The notes: generated by a model not told the origin, from the sequence alone. A stretch of DNA of 64,000 nt from Acrocarpospora macrocephala (GCF_009687865.1 NZ_BLAE01000048.1:1-64000); one strand, 5' to 3'; numbered from the stretch's first letter, positions 25,655 through 33,356 are shown. Numbers and translations are program-made.

Positions 25655-27115
25655 TCAGGCCTTCTCGTACGGACGGGGGGACACGGGCACGGCCTGGGCG
25701 CTGTGCGGTTCGGGCTGGCGCAGTACGAGGAACGTGACGGTGAGCGCGGCCACGAGCAGGGCGGCGGCGATGGTGAAGGCCAGGCGGTAGCCGCCGGTCA
25801 GCGCGGCCGCCTCGCTCGCCCCGCCGGACAGCAGCCCCGCGGTACGCGAGGCCGCCAGCGTGGAGAGCACCGCGACTCCGGCGGCCATGCCGATCTGCTG
25901 GGTGGTGTTGAACAGCCCGGAGGCCAGGCCCGCGTCGTCGGCCTTGGCGCCGGACATGCCGAGCGTGGTCAGCGCCGGGAGCACCAGGCCGCCGCCCGCG
26001 ATGAGCAGCATCACCGGGAGCAGGTCGGTGACATAGGCGGCGTTCACCGGCACGCGGGTGAGCCAGCCCATCGCCCCGAGCAGGAGCGCCAGGCCCGCCA
26101 GCAGGACGGCGCGCGCGCCGAAGCGCGTGTTGAGCCGGGCGGAGACGAACAGGGACACGCCGCCGATGGCCGCCGCCGCGGGAAGCATGGCCAGGCCGGT
26201 GTCGAGCGCGCCGTAGCCGAGGACCTTCTGCATGTAGAGCGCGACGATGATCTGGAAGGCGAACATGGCCGACAGCGTCAGGATCTGGGCCAGGTTGGCG
26301 CCCCAGACGTTGCGCGGGCGGAGGATCCGCAGGGGCATCAGCGGGGTCGTGGCGGTCGCCTGCCTGGCGATGAACGCGGCCAGCAGGGCGAGCGCGAGGG
26401 CGCCGAGTCCGAGGGTGTGCGCCGCGAGCCAGCCGTACTGCTCGATCTTGACCACGGTGTAGATGCCCAGCATCAGCCCGCTGGTGACCAGCACCGCGCC
26501 GGTGACATCCGCCCCGGCGGCGAGTCCGATCCCGCGCTCGCGCGGCAGCGCTTTGATCGCCAGCGCGATGGTGGCCAGCCCGATGGGCAGGTTGATGAAG
26601 AAGATCCAGTGCCAGTTGAGCGCGTCGGTGAGGACCCCGCCCAGAACCTGGCCGATCGAGGCTCCGGCGGCGCCGGTGGAACTGAAGACGCCGATCGCCA
26701 TCGCGCGCTCCCGGGTCTCGGTGAACAGCGTCACCAGGATGCCCAGCACGACCGCGGAGGCCATCGCGCTGCCGACGCCCTGCAGGAACCGGGCGGCGAT
26801 CAGCATGCCCGGCCCGGTGGCCGCCCCGGCCAGCACCGACGCCGCCGTGAAGACCGCGTTCCCCGCCAGGAACATGGCCTTGCGGCCGATGAGATCGCCC
26901 AGCCGACCGGCCAGCAGCAACAGCCCGCCGAACGCGATCAGGTACGCGTTGACGGTCCAGCTGAGCCCCGCCGGCGAAAAGCCCAGATCCCGCTGGATGG
27001 CCGGCAGCGCCACGGTAACGATGCTGCCGTCCACCACCGTCATGAGCATCGTGGCGGACAGCACGGCGAGCGCCGGCCATCGTGATCGGTTCAGTCGAGG
27101 GGAAGGTCGCGCCAT
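25655..27115 (-). CDS. DHA2-family MFS drug exporter (EmrB/QacA type)
   Basis: A 486-residue transporter with about 14 membrane segments. Motif A occurs as GRLGDLIGRKAMFL and motif C-like glycines lie in helix 5 (GAAGASIGQVLGGVL). The WHWIFFINLPIG stretch is a signature of the 14-TM DHA2 drug:H+ antiporters. It is immediately downstream of a MarR gene in the same orientation (73-bp gap), the usual arrangement for an inducible efflux pump. Confidence 0.92.
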   Translation of the reverse strand: MARPSPRLNRSRWPALAVLSATMLMTVVDGSIVTVALPAIQRDLGFSPAGLSWTVNAYLIAFGGLLLLAGRLGDLIGRKAMFLAGNAVFTAASVLAGAATGPGMLIAARFLQGVGSAMASAVVLGILVTLFTETRERAMAIGVFSSTGAAGASIGQVLGGVLTDALNWHWIFFINLPIGLATIALAIKALPRERGIGLAAGADVTGAVLVTSGLMLGIYTVVKIEQYGWLAAHTLGLGALALALLAAFIARQATATTPLMPLRILRPRNVWGANLAQILTLSAMFAFQIIVALYMQKVLGYGALDTGLAMLPAAAAIGGVSLFVSARLNTRFGARAVLLAGLALLLGAMGWLTRVPVNAAYVTDLLPVMLLIAGGGLVLPALTTLGMSGAKADDAGLASGLFNTTQQIGMAAGVAVLSTLAASRTAGLLSGGASEAAALTGGYRLAFTIAAALLVAALTVTFLVLRQPEPHSAQAVPVSPRPYEKA

Positions 27116-27158
27116 AGCCGTCTCCTGTTCAAGAGGGAACAGAAGCGACCGTAGCAGA

Positions 27159-27167
27159 TAGTTCCGT
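27159..27167. promoter_or_regulatory. Candidate MarR site upstream of MFS gene
   Basis: TAGTTCCGT lies 44 bp upstream of the exporter's ATG. A near-identical word, TAGTCCCGT, occurs upstream of the MarR gene (27695-27703). The shared motif TAGTYCCGT suggests that one regulator acts at both places. There are only two instances, so the evidence is modest. Confidence 0.35.
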
Positions 27168-27188
27168 AACAGACGATCCCTTGCGGAC

Positions 27189-27677
27189 CTATTTCGTCCG
27201 CTGGCGCGCCCTCCGTGCCGCCTGTGGCGCCTCGGCAGGAATGGCCAGATACCCGGCTACCAGGCGACTCATGGCCCGCAAGAGCACCTCACCCTCACCC
27301 TCCGGCAGCGCCTCCAGAACCGCCCGATGCACCCCGTCGACGATCTCCTGGCTCCGCCTCGCCACCTCGGCCCCCTTCTCGGTGACCGCGACGATCCTGG
27401 CCCGCCGATCAGCACTGGACGGCCGCCGCTCGGCAAGCCCCGCCTCCTCCAAGGCGTCAACGGTGACCACCATCGTGGTCTTGTCCATATCCCCCAACTC
27501 GGCAAGCTGGATCTGCGTGCGCTCCTCCTCCAGAGCGTGAACCAGCACGCAGTGCATCCGCGCCGTCAACCCGATCTCGGCAAGCGCCGCCGCCATCCGC
27601 GTCCTCAGCACATGACTGGTGTGATCCAGCAAGAACGACAGATCCGGCTCGGTACGAGCGGGCGCCATAGCGATCAT
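27189..27677 (-). CDS. MarR-family regulator of the adjacent exporter
   Basis: A 162-residue MarR protein. The winged helix contains LAELGDMDKTTMVVTVDALEEAGLAER and the wing SSADRRARIVAVTEKG. ATG at 27677; a second in-frame ATG three codons downstream (MAPARTEPD) is also possible. It lies upstream of the DHA2 exporter on the same strand and 16 bp after the SGNH hydrolase gene. Expected to repress the exporter until a drug-like ligand binds. Confidence 0.9.
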   Translation of the reverse strand: MIAMAPARTEPDLSFLLDHTSHVLRTRMAAALAEIGLTARMHCVLVHALEEERTQIQLAELGDMDKTTMVVTVDALEEAGLAERRPSSADRRARIVAVTEKGAEVARRSQEIVDGVHRAVLEALPEGEGEVLLRAMSRLVAGYLAIPAEAPQAARRARQRTK

Positions 27678-27693
27678 GCCACCATCCTACCAA

Positions 27694-28500
27694 CTAGTCC
27701 CGTTCCGGATTATCTACAAGCACACCGGTTACGGGGAGCAGGTGGGGACGTTTGGCCGTGCGCCCGTCGCCGGAGGAGCGGCCTCGCAGGCGTCTGGCGA
27801 GCCAAGGGCCGAGGAAGGTGGCGATCCAGCGCAGTTCGACGGCCGCGGTCTGCCAGCCGGTGGGGGTGGCCGCCGGTGGAGGCAGCGGGTGAGTCCAGGA
27901 GTCGTCGCTCCCGGGGAGCTGGAGCGCGTGGGCGACGGCCGCCGCGATTCGCTGATGTCCGAGCGGGCTGGCGTGCAGACGGTCCAGAGTCCACAGTCGC
28001 GGGTCGGTGACGACCGGATGATGAGAGGTCTCTGCGACGGCCACCCCGTGGCGGCGGGCCGCGTCGCGGATGCGCTGGTTGAGGACGGTGACGCGGGAGC
28101 TGATCGGGCGGGCGAGCGGGGTGATCCTCGCGACGTCGGGAAAAGTGACAGTGGCCACGCGGGCACCCTCGGCGGTGAGCGCGGCGAACATCGCCTCCAG
28201 ATGGCCGCCCACCTCGTCGGCGTCGAACCGGGACCGGAGCAGGTCGTTGACCCCAGCGACGACGGTGGCCAGATCGGGACGTAAGGCGAGGGCAGGCCCG
28301 AGCTGCTCGGCATGAACTTGGGCGGCCACTCGCCCCCGCACAGCCAGATTGGCGTAGCGAAGACCGGGATTACGCACCGCAAGCTGTTCCGCGAGCCGAT
28401 CGGCCCATCCACGCAGCCCACTGATGTCGTCGCCATCACCGAGCCCCTCGGTCTGACTGTCACCCAGAGCGACGTAACGCAGGTACCCATCGTCGGGCAT
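27694..28500 (-). CDS. SGNH/GDSL-family hydrolase
   Basis: A 268-residue esterase-like protein. Block I is VALGDSQTEG (catalytic Ser), block II Gly is in ANLAVRG, block III is VVAGVNDLL (oxyanion Asn), and block V is DRLHASPLGHQRIA (Asp-x2-His). No signal peptide, so cytoplasmic. The Arg-rich tail (RRLRGRSSGDGRTAKRPHLLPV) is typical of this actinobacterial subgroup. Its first 10 codons and upstream control region are duplicated near 31261-31358. Confidence 0.9.
   Translation of the reverse strand: MPDDGYLRYVALGDSQTEGLGDGDDISGLRGWADRLAEQLAVRNPGLRYANLAVRGRVAAQVHAEQLGPALALRPDLATVVAGVNDLLRSRFDADEVGGHLEAMFAALTAEGARVATVTFPDVARITPLARPISSRVTVLNQRIRDAARRHGVAVAETSHHPVVTDPRLWTLDRLHASPLGHQRIAAAVAHALQLPGSDDSWTHPLPPPAATPTGWQTAAVELRWIATFLGPWLARRLRGRSSGDGRTAKRPHLLPVTGVLVDNPERD
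27695..27703. promoter_or_regulatory. Candidate MarR site upstream of the marR gene
   Basis: TAGTCCCGT, 17 bp before the marR ATG, matches the word near the exporter promoter (27159-27167) at eight of nine positions. It lies over the last codons of the SGNH hydrolase gene, so part of its conservation could reflect coding constraint. Confidence 0.3.
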
Positions 28501-28586
28501 GAGTCATCCGCCTTCCCGCGAGGACCACCCGCCATTTCCCGATAAACCACGATAGTCAATTATATGACTAATCACTTCCTTGACTA
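28469..28586. repeat. Dispersed repeat copy 1: SGNH gene start plus TAGTCA element
   Basis: This segment contains the first ~10 codons of the SGNH hydrolase gene (minus strand) and its upstream region. It matches 31261-31358 closely, with copy 2 lacking about 20 bp in the middle. Identity is near complete across the last 34 bp (TAGTCA to TTGACTA). Copy 1 is in its natural context between two genes, so it is the likely source. Confidence 0.8.
28553..28586. promoter_or_regulatory. TAGTCA/TGACTA regulatory element between SGNH and EEP genes
   Basis: Three related words: TAGTCA (28553-28558), TGACTA (28565-28570), and TGACTA (28581-28586). The first two form a perfect inverted repeat with a 6-bp spacer; the outer pair extends to TAGTCAA and TTGACTA. 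On the minus strand a TATAAT box falls inside the element (28560-28565), so a dimeric regulator here could block the SGNH promoter, and probably the divergent promoter too. Confidence 0.55.
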
Positions 28587-28599
28587 GGTGGGAGCCGGA

Positions 28600-28936
28600 A
28601 TGCGTGTGCTGACCTGGAACGTGTGGTGGCGCTTCGGGCCGTGAGTCGATCCCCGGCCAGGTGCTCCTCGACGCCTGGGAATACGCCGATCCGCTGGCAC
28701 CCACGGCCACCTGGGATCCCGCCAACCCCTACGCCGCCCGCACTTTCGAGCCCGCAGGTCGCATCGACTACATCCACGTCGGCCCGCCGGACCCCTCCGG
28801 CCTCGGCCGCGTCGTCAGCGTACGCCGCGCGGGCGACGCGCCGATCAAAGGAGTCTGGCCCTCCGACCACGCCGCCGTGGTCGCCGACCTGGCCTGCGAC
28901 GATCACTCCGCGACCGGCGACGGCGTCGAGGGCTGA
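28600..28936 (+). pseudogene. Broken endonuclease/exonuclease/phosphatase (EEP) family gene
   Basis: The gene begins properly: GGGAG is followed by the ATG at 28600 and MRVLTWNVWWRFGP, the classic EEP N-terminus, then stops. About 25 bases on, in another frame, the C-terminal third resumes (PGQVLLDAWEYADP, EPAGRIDYIHVG, GVWPSDHAAVVADL) and ends at the TGA 28934-28936. The SDH motif (catalytic Asp-His) survives. Roughly 150 codons between the two parts, including the first metal-binding Glu, have been deleted. Intact relatives are ~250 residues. No function is likely to remain. Confidence 0.85.
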
Positions 28937-29029
28937 CGGGCATCGGAACGAAGGTCCCGTTAAGAGAGTTACGCAGGGCGGATAACCCCGCGACATTCGT
29001 TCGGATGCGGTCGGGTTCGGTAATCCGAA

Positions 29030-29494
29030 TCAGGTGCTTGTGTGCTTCTCCAGGGCGGCTTCGTAGGCGCGCATCGTGGCGACGATCGTCACTCGTTCAG
29101 CGGGCGTGAGCGTGGCCAGCACCTCGGTCCAGGCGGTGGCGCTGCCAGACAGCCACTCGGTGATCGGGGCCGCGTAGTCCGATGCGATCGCGACGATTCT
29201 GCGTCGCCGGTCGGCATCGTCCTCCTCCCGCGTCAGGATGCCGTGCCGGGACAGGTCGCCGACCATGAGGCTGACGGTGGTGGGCGCTACTTCCAGCCGA
29301 TCGGCCAGCTGGCTCACCGTCAGCGGCCCGTCGTATTGCAGGTGGGCCAGCAGGGCGAGATGCCGGGGAGCGAGGTCCAGTCCACGCAGGGCGGCCGGGA
29401 TCGGCAGGCGCTTTGCCCGTCCGACCAGCCGCGGCATCAAGAGCAGCATCGATCGGACTGCCTGTTCCGTCGTCATGGCGTCGCTGGTGATCAT
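29030..29494 (-). CDS. MarR-family regulator divergent from a tautomerase
   Basis: A 154-residue MarR protein with the core LTVSQLADRLEVAPTTVSLMVGDLSRHGILTREEDDADRRRRIV. The ATG at 29494 (MITSDAMTTEQAV) has an excellent AGGAGTGGAGAG upstream. It is divergent from the tautomerase-family gene with a 61-bp AT-rich gap holding its likely operator. Such pairs usually respond to phenolic or acidic aromatic compounds. Confidence 0.9.
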   Translation of the reverse strand: MITSDAMTTEQAVRSMLLLMPRLVGRAKRLPIPAALRGLDLAPRHLALLAHLQYDGPLTVSQLADRLEVAPTTVSLMVGDLSRHGILTREEDDADRRRRIVAIASDYAAPITEWLSGSATAWTEVLATLTPAERVTIVATMRAYEAALEKHTST

Positions 29495-29555
29495 CTCTCC
29501 ACTCCTGTTACCTTTATAAGCAAATCCTTTTTGGGAACAAATGGAGATCTCGACT

Positions 29556-29939
29556 ATGCCACATCTGATCGCACGTGTGCCCGAGGCGCGACTGGCCGGC
29601 CACGAGCCGGCACTGATCACCGCCCTGACCGATGCCGTCGTCCAGGTGTACGGCGAGTGGGCTCGCGACCTGGTGGTCGTCCATCTCGACGGCATACCGC
29701 GGGGACGCTGGGGCATCGGCGGACGGGCCGTCGATGACGCCGCGCCCGCGATCACGTTCGGCATCCGCGAGGCAGCCCTGACCCGTCCCGACGGCAAGGA
29801 GATCGCGGCACGGCTCGTCGCCGGGCTGACCGACGCGGTAGCCGGTGTACTTGGCGAGCAGACACGCAGCGGTACCAGCGTCGAACTCGTCGCCACTCCT
29901 GAAGGCCGCACCAGCCTCGGAGGCACCATCTCCGAATAG
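29556..29939 (+). CDS. Tautomerase-superfamily protein (4-OT-like)
   Basis: A 127-residue protein. I chose the ATG at 29556 because GGAGA lies 9 nt upstream and the next codon is Pro (MPHLIARVPEARLAG); Pro2 is the catalytic base of the 4-oxalocrotonate tautomerase superfamily. The length is double that of short 4-OT subunits, and the second half (REAALTRPDGKEIAARLVAGLTDAVAGVLG) resembles the first, as in fused two-domain tautomerases. Probably controlled by the divergent MarR protein. The substrate is unknown. Confidence 0.82.
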   Translation: MPHLIARVPEARLAGHEPALITALTDAVVQVYGEWARDLVVVHLDGIPRGRWGIGGRAVDDAAPAITFGIREAALTRPDGKEIAARLVAGLTDAVAGVLGEQTRSGTSVELVATPEGRTSLGGTISE

Positions 29940-30178
29940 CTGGCCGACCGTATCCATCGCACTCCAGGGCCCCGGACTGGTGCGCTGATTCGCCTACGAC
30001 CGGTCGAGAACCCGCAGGTCAGCGAGATGAGCCAGTCGGAAGTCCGCGATCGCGAGCCAAGCCAGGCTTCACCGTCCGCACGTACGGAGACACGGCCACC
30101 AGCGTAGAGACATGATCGGTTTAATGCGCACTTTTCGTCGTTCCCGGCGGGAAACCACAAGGCCAGCGCCCGCTGTAC

Positions 30179-30676
30179 GTGCGGATCGCCAACGACATCG
30201 AGACGCTGATCCATAGAGGGAAACTGGTTCCCGGGGACCGGATCGGCAGCCAGACCGAACTGGCCCAGCAATACAGCGTCTCGATCACGACCTCGCGGAA
30301 GGCGCATGAGGCGTTGCGGACGCGGGGGCTGGCGCACACGGTGGCGGGGGCGGGCACGTTCGTCGGGCCGGAGGACACCACACCCGCCCCGCATGTGATG
30401 CCGGCGTATCTGGTGATCGCCGATGAACTGGCCACCCGGATCCGGGCCGGGGACATCCCGGCGGGCCGCCAGATCCCGAGCCGGAGACTGCTCGCCAAGC
30501 GATTCCAGACCAGCCTGGTCACGGCGGGGGAAGCCACAGCCGTCCTGCGGGAGAAGGGCTGGGTGTACACCGTCGCGGACACCGGGAGCTTCGTCACCCC
30601 GGCGGAGAGGTGGCCTTCCGAGCAGGAATGGCAAACGACGATCGCTCGTCATCGGGGCCGCAGAGAGGAGAGGTAA
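30179..30676 (+). CDS. GntR-type protein with two tandem winged-helix domains
   Basis: A 165-residue protein consisting of two GntR HTH domains and nothing else. Domain 1 (~1-63) has GKLVPGDRIGSQTELAQQYSV and ALRTRGLAHTVAGAGTFVG; domain 2 (~75-140) has GDIPAGRQIPSRRLLAKRF and VLREKGWVYTVADTGSFVT. No effector domain is present. The start is GTG 30179; in-frame codons continue upstream to a TAA at 30122-30124 without another start, so a few N-terminal residues may be lost. Similar double-HTH proteins occur in Streptosporangiaceae, but I know of no function. The 3' end overlaps the convergent small gene by 28 bp. Confidence 0.75.
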   Translation: MRIANDIETLIHRGKLVPGDRIGSQTELAQQYSVSITTSRKAHEALRTRGLAHTVAGAGTFVGPEDTTPAPHVMPAYLVIADELATRIRAGDIPAGRQIPSRRLLAKRFQTSLVTAGEATAVLREKGWVYTVADTGSFVTPAERWPSEQEWQTTIARHRGRREER

Positions 30677-30831
30677 CCCCAGACGAGCATGTTCCCGGTG
30701 CCGAGGCTTCGGCCGTTTTCCGGGGTCATGCGCAGGACCTCGTAGATTTCCAGCAGGATGTCGATCTCAGCGTCGGACAGGTCCGCTAGCTGCGCCTCGG
30801 CGACGGGACTGCCTATGCGGATGACGTACAC
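30649..30831 (-). CDS. Short protein, possibly a truncated toxin
   Basis: A 60-residue product (MYVIRIGSPVAEAQLADLSD, LLEIYEVLRMTPENGRSLG). The N-terminal part looks like the first helices of a RelE/ParE-like toxin, which normally runs to 85-100 residues with a C-terminal beta-sheet carrying the catalytic residues; here it ends after WGYLSSLRPR, so the sheet is missing. It starts one base after the stop of the upstream gene, the spacing of an antitoxin-toxin pair. The family call is tentative. Confidence 0.5.
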   Translation of the reverse strand: MYVIRIGSPVAEAQLADLSDAEIDILLEIYEVLRMTPENGRSLGTGNMLVWGYLSSLRPR

Positions 30832-31140
30832 CTACAGCTGGACTCCCCGCCGGGCCAGAACCTCGGCCAGCGTCGGGCCCTTTGGGCGCCTGCCTGACTG
30901 GATCTGGTCCGCTTCATGGTGCATCAGCTGCCAGTCGTCCCGGTTCTGGGCGCGTGTGGCAATGCGCCACCACCCGGACAGGAAGCTGTCCAGCGCGGCC
31001 AGGTCGACAACGTCGGCGTGGGTGATCGCCTCTAGTTCGGCGTCGAACGCGGCAAAGTTGGCGGCGGGCAGCGCGGCGCGCACGGCGGTGAACGTGCGCT
31101 CGATCTCACGGTGGTGACCTTCATGCCGTTGGATGGTCAT
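30832..31140 (-). CDS. Small helical protein, DUF6247-like, possible antitoxin
   Basis: A 102-residue protein beginning MTIQRHEGHHREIERTF and containing AVRAALPAANFAAFDAELEAI and LSGWWRIAT, a pattern I associate with the DUF6247 family of actinobacteria. The composition is helical with no catalytic signature. The stop at 30832 directly abuts the next gene's ATG at 30831. In several actinomycetes such genes precede small RelE-like genes, so an antitoxin role is plausible but unproven. Confidence 0.55.
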   Translation of the reverse strand: MTIQRHEGHHREIERTFTAVRAALPAANFAAFDAELEAITHADVVDLAALDSFLSGWWRIATRAQNRDDWQLMHHEADQIQSGRRPKGPTLAEVLARRGVQL

Positions 31141-31260
31141 GACGACGCCTCACCTCCTGCCTAACACCAGCGTTTTCCCAGCTTACTGGGCCGGACACGG
31201 ACAGGAACGGGAAAGGCAGCTGCTAACGGGACTGCAGACTTCCGATAGACGCTGGCTTCG

Positions 31261-31358
31261 GCGACGTAGCGCAGGTACTCATCGTCGGGCATGAGCCATC
31301 CGCCTTCCCGCGAAATCGAGAGGATAGTCAATTTTATGACTAATCACTTCCTTGACTA
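31261..31358. repeat. Dispersed repeat copy 2, with SGNH remnant and TAGTCA element
   Basis: The minus strand reads MPDDEYLRYVA from an ATG at 31292, matching the SGNH hydrolase start (MPDDGYLRYVA), then diverges into nonsense. Going the other way, the sequence matches copy 1 up to the last TTGACTA (31352-31358), where homology ends abruptly inside the response-regulator gene. TAGTCA 31325-31330, TGACTA 31337-31342 and TGACTA 31353-31358 are kept. Confidence 0.8.
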
Positions 31359-32011
31359 TAGAGGTAGGCCAGGACGGCGAGCACTCGGCGGTGGTCGTCG
31401 CCGCCCGGTGTGAGGTCGAGTTTGAGGAAGATGCCGCCGATGTGCTTGGCCACCGCGGCTTCGGTGACGAAGAGGCCGCGGGAGATGGCGGCATTGGTCT
31501 TACCCTGGGCCATCAGTTCGAGCACCTCGCGTTCCCGCTGGGTGAGGCGTTGCAGCGGGTTCTCGCGACGGCGCAGCAACTGCCGTACGACCTCCGGATC
31601 GACGACCGTGCCGCCGCCGGCGACCCGGACCAGCGCCTCGGCGAACTCGCGGGCGTTTCCGACGCGGTCCTTGAGCAGGTAGCCGACCGCTCGTCCGTCG
31701 CCGGAGTTGAGCAGTTCGGCGGCGTAGGTGTGCTGCACGTACTGGCTGAGCACGAGCACGGGCAGTCCGGGGTGCTCGGCGCGGAGTTCGACGGCGGCGC
31801 GCAGCCCGTCGTCGGTCATGTCCGGCGGCATCCGTACATCGGTGACCAGGGCGTCGGGGGTGAGATCGCGCACGGCCGCCCGCAGCGCGGGTGCGTCGCG
31901 GACCGCCGCGGCCACCCGGTGGCCGAAGCGTTCGAGCAGGGTGACCAGGCCCTCGCGGAGCAGGGCGTCGTCCTCGGCGAGGACGACGGTCAGGGGCCGG
32001 TCGAGGTGCAT
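31340..32011 (-). CDS. NarL/FixJ-type response regulator with altered C-terminus
   Basis: A 223-residue regulator: acidic pocket EDD, phospho-Asp in ALVTDVRMPPD, and the C-terminal HTH (LTQREREVLELMAQGKTNAAIS, VAKHIGGIFLKLDLTP). The start ATG (32011) overlaps the kinase gene by 22 nt. The last six residues (YSQGSD) are encoded by the inserted repeat copy 2, so the original stop codon has been lost and replaced. The HTH itself is complete, so the protein may still work. Confidence 0.88.
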   Translation of the reverse strand: MHLDRPLTVVLAEDDALLREGLVTLLERFGHRVAAAVRDAPALRAAVRDLTPDALVTDVRMPPDMTDDGLRAAVELRAEHPGLPVLVLSQYVQHTYAAELLNSGDGRAVGYLLKDRVGNAREFAEALVRVAGGGTVVDPEVVRQLLRRRENPLQRLTQREREVLELMAQGKTNAAISRGLFVTEAAVAKHIGGIFLKLDLTPGGDDHRRVLAVLAYLYSQGSD

Positions 32012-33213
32012 GGGATCTCCACGGTGAGCGCGGTGGGTCCGCCGGGCGGGCTGGTGAGCTCCAGCGTGCCCTCCAGTACGGCGATGCGGTCGGCGAGTCC
32101 GGTCAGCCCGGTGCCGGCGGCCAGGTCGGCGCCGCCTGTCCCGTCGTCGCGGACCCGCACGGTGAGAACTCCCGCCTCATGCCGTGCGCGCAGGCAGCCA
32201 CGGGAGGCGTTGCTGTGCTTGGCGACGTTCGCCAGCGCCTCGCTCACCACGAAGTACGCGGCGGTCTCCACCGGCTGGGGGAGTCTTCCCGGCAGGGAGA
32301 CGTCCACGTCGACGGGGATCGGGGAGCGCGCGGCCAGGTCCTCCACGGCGGCGGCCAGGCCCCGGTCGGTGAGCACCTGGGGGTGGATGCCGTGGATCAG
32401 TCCCCGGATCTCGGTCATGGCGAGGCCGGCCAGCTCCTGCGCCTTGGCGACCTGGGCGGCGGCCGGGCCGTCCTCGGGCAGGTCGAGCTGGGCGAGGCCC
32501 AGCGCCATGGTGAGGGCGGTGATCCGCTGCTGCGCCCCGTCGTGCAGGTCACGTTCGATGCGGCGGCGCTCGGCTTCGAAGGCCGCGACGAGCCGGGCGC
32601 GGGAGCTGGTCAGCTCCTGGACGCGGCGCTGCAGCCCGCTCGGCTGCGGAGCGATCAGGGCCCGCGTGATCATTGTCCTGGCGCCGGCGTACGCGCAGGC
32701 CATGAGCCCGCCCGCGCCGAGCAGGACGACGCCGACCGGGAAGAGCAGCAGCGCGAGCAGCCACGTCTCGTCCGTGAACCACACCCACGCCACGGAGGTC
32801 AGGCACAGCATCGGCAGCCCGGCCAGGATGAGCCCCGCAACGAGGTCCACGCCCCACAGGGCCGAGCCGAACAGCACCGCGTAGGCAAGCTCGCGCCAGG
32901 TCGCCGGGTCGATGAACCGCGCGGCGAGCCGGCCGGTGAGCGAGTCCGCGTCCGCGCGGCGGTAGCCGGCCTGGGCGGGGTCGAAGTCCACCAGGCGCAA
33001 CCTGCGCCGCTCGAACCTGGCCACCGGCCTGCTCACATACACGAGGAACAGCACAAGCATGACGATCAAGTACGGCGCCGTGGTCGTCACGGCGACCACC
33101 ACCAGCGTCAGCAGCCCCAGGAGGAGGGCGCCGATGAGCGCCCCGGACATCGCGTAGCCGAACGAGCGCCAGGGCCACGACGTGCGAAGCAGCCGCAGCG
33201 GCGGCTGGCTCAT
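31990..33213 (-). CDS. Sensor histidine kinase with multi-pass sensor domain
   Basis: A 407-residue kinase. Residues ~20-185 form the four-helix putative sensor domain common in actinobacteria. The phosphoacceptor is ERRRIERDLHDGAQQRI (His near residue 230), and the ATPase has RDDGTGGAD and GTGLTGLADRI. I chose the ATG at 33213 because GGGAGG sits 2-8 nt upstream; the GTG/ATG-led extension to 33246 adds 11 residues with no better signal. It pairs with the response regulator that overlaps its end, and is divergent from an ABC transporter operon that it probably controls. Confidence 0.9.
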   Translation of the reverse strand: MSQPPLRLLRTSWPWRSFGYAMSGALIGALLLGLLTLVVVAVTTTAPYLIVMLVLFLVYVSRPVARFERRRLRLVDFDPAQAGYRRADADSLTGRLAARFIDPATWRELAYAVLFGSALWGVDLVAGLILAGLPMLCLTSVAWVWFTDETWLLALLLFPVGVVLLGAGGLMACAYAGARTMITRALIAPQPSGLQRRVQELTSSRARLVAAFEAERRRIERDLHDGAQQRITALTMALGLAQLDLPEDGPAAAQVAKAQELAGLAMTEIRGLIHGIHPQVLTDRGLAAAVEDLAARSPIPVDVDVSLPGRLPQPVETAAYFVVSEALANVAKHSNASRGCLRARHEAGVLTVRVRDDGTGGADLAAGTGLTGLADRIAVLEGTLELTSPPGGPTALTVEIPCTSTGP

Positions 33214-33281
33214 CGCCTCCCAGGCGTTAGCAGGGCTGACGTCCATGCGACCGAACCTAACCCGCGCCGCGCCGCCGCGGC

Positions 33282-33299
33282 GGTAGAGAAATCTCTACC
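33282..33299. promoter_or_regulatory. Inverted repeat in kinase/ABC transporter control region
   Basis: GGTAGAGA-AA-TCTCTACC is a near-perfect palindrome with 8-bp arms and a 2-bp centre, about 58 bp upstream of the ABC ATPase ATG. The location and symmetry suit binding by the adjacent LuxR-type response regulator dimer. Confidence 0.6.
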
Positions 33300-33356
33300 T
33301 TCCCTCTCACTCCAGCACCAATGACCGGGTTCCCCGCCGGCGCCCATCGTGGCGGC

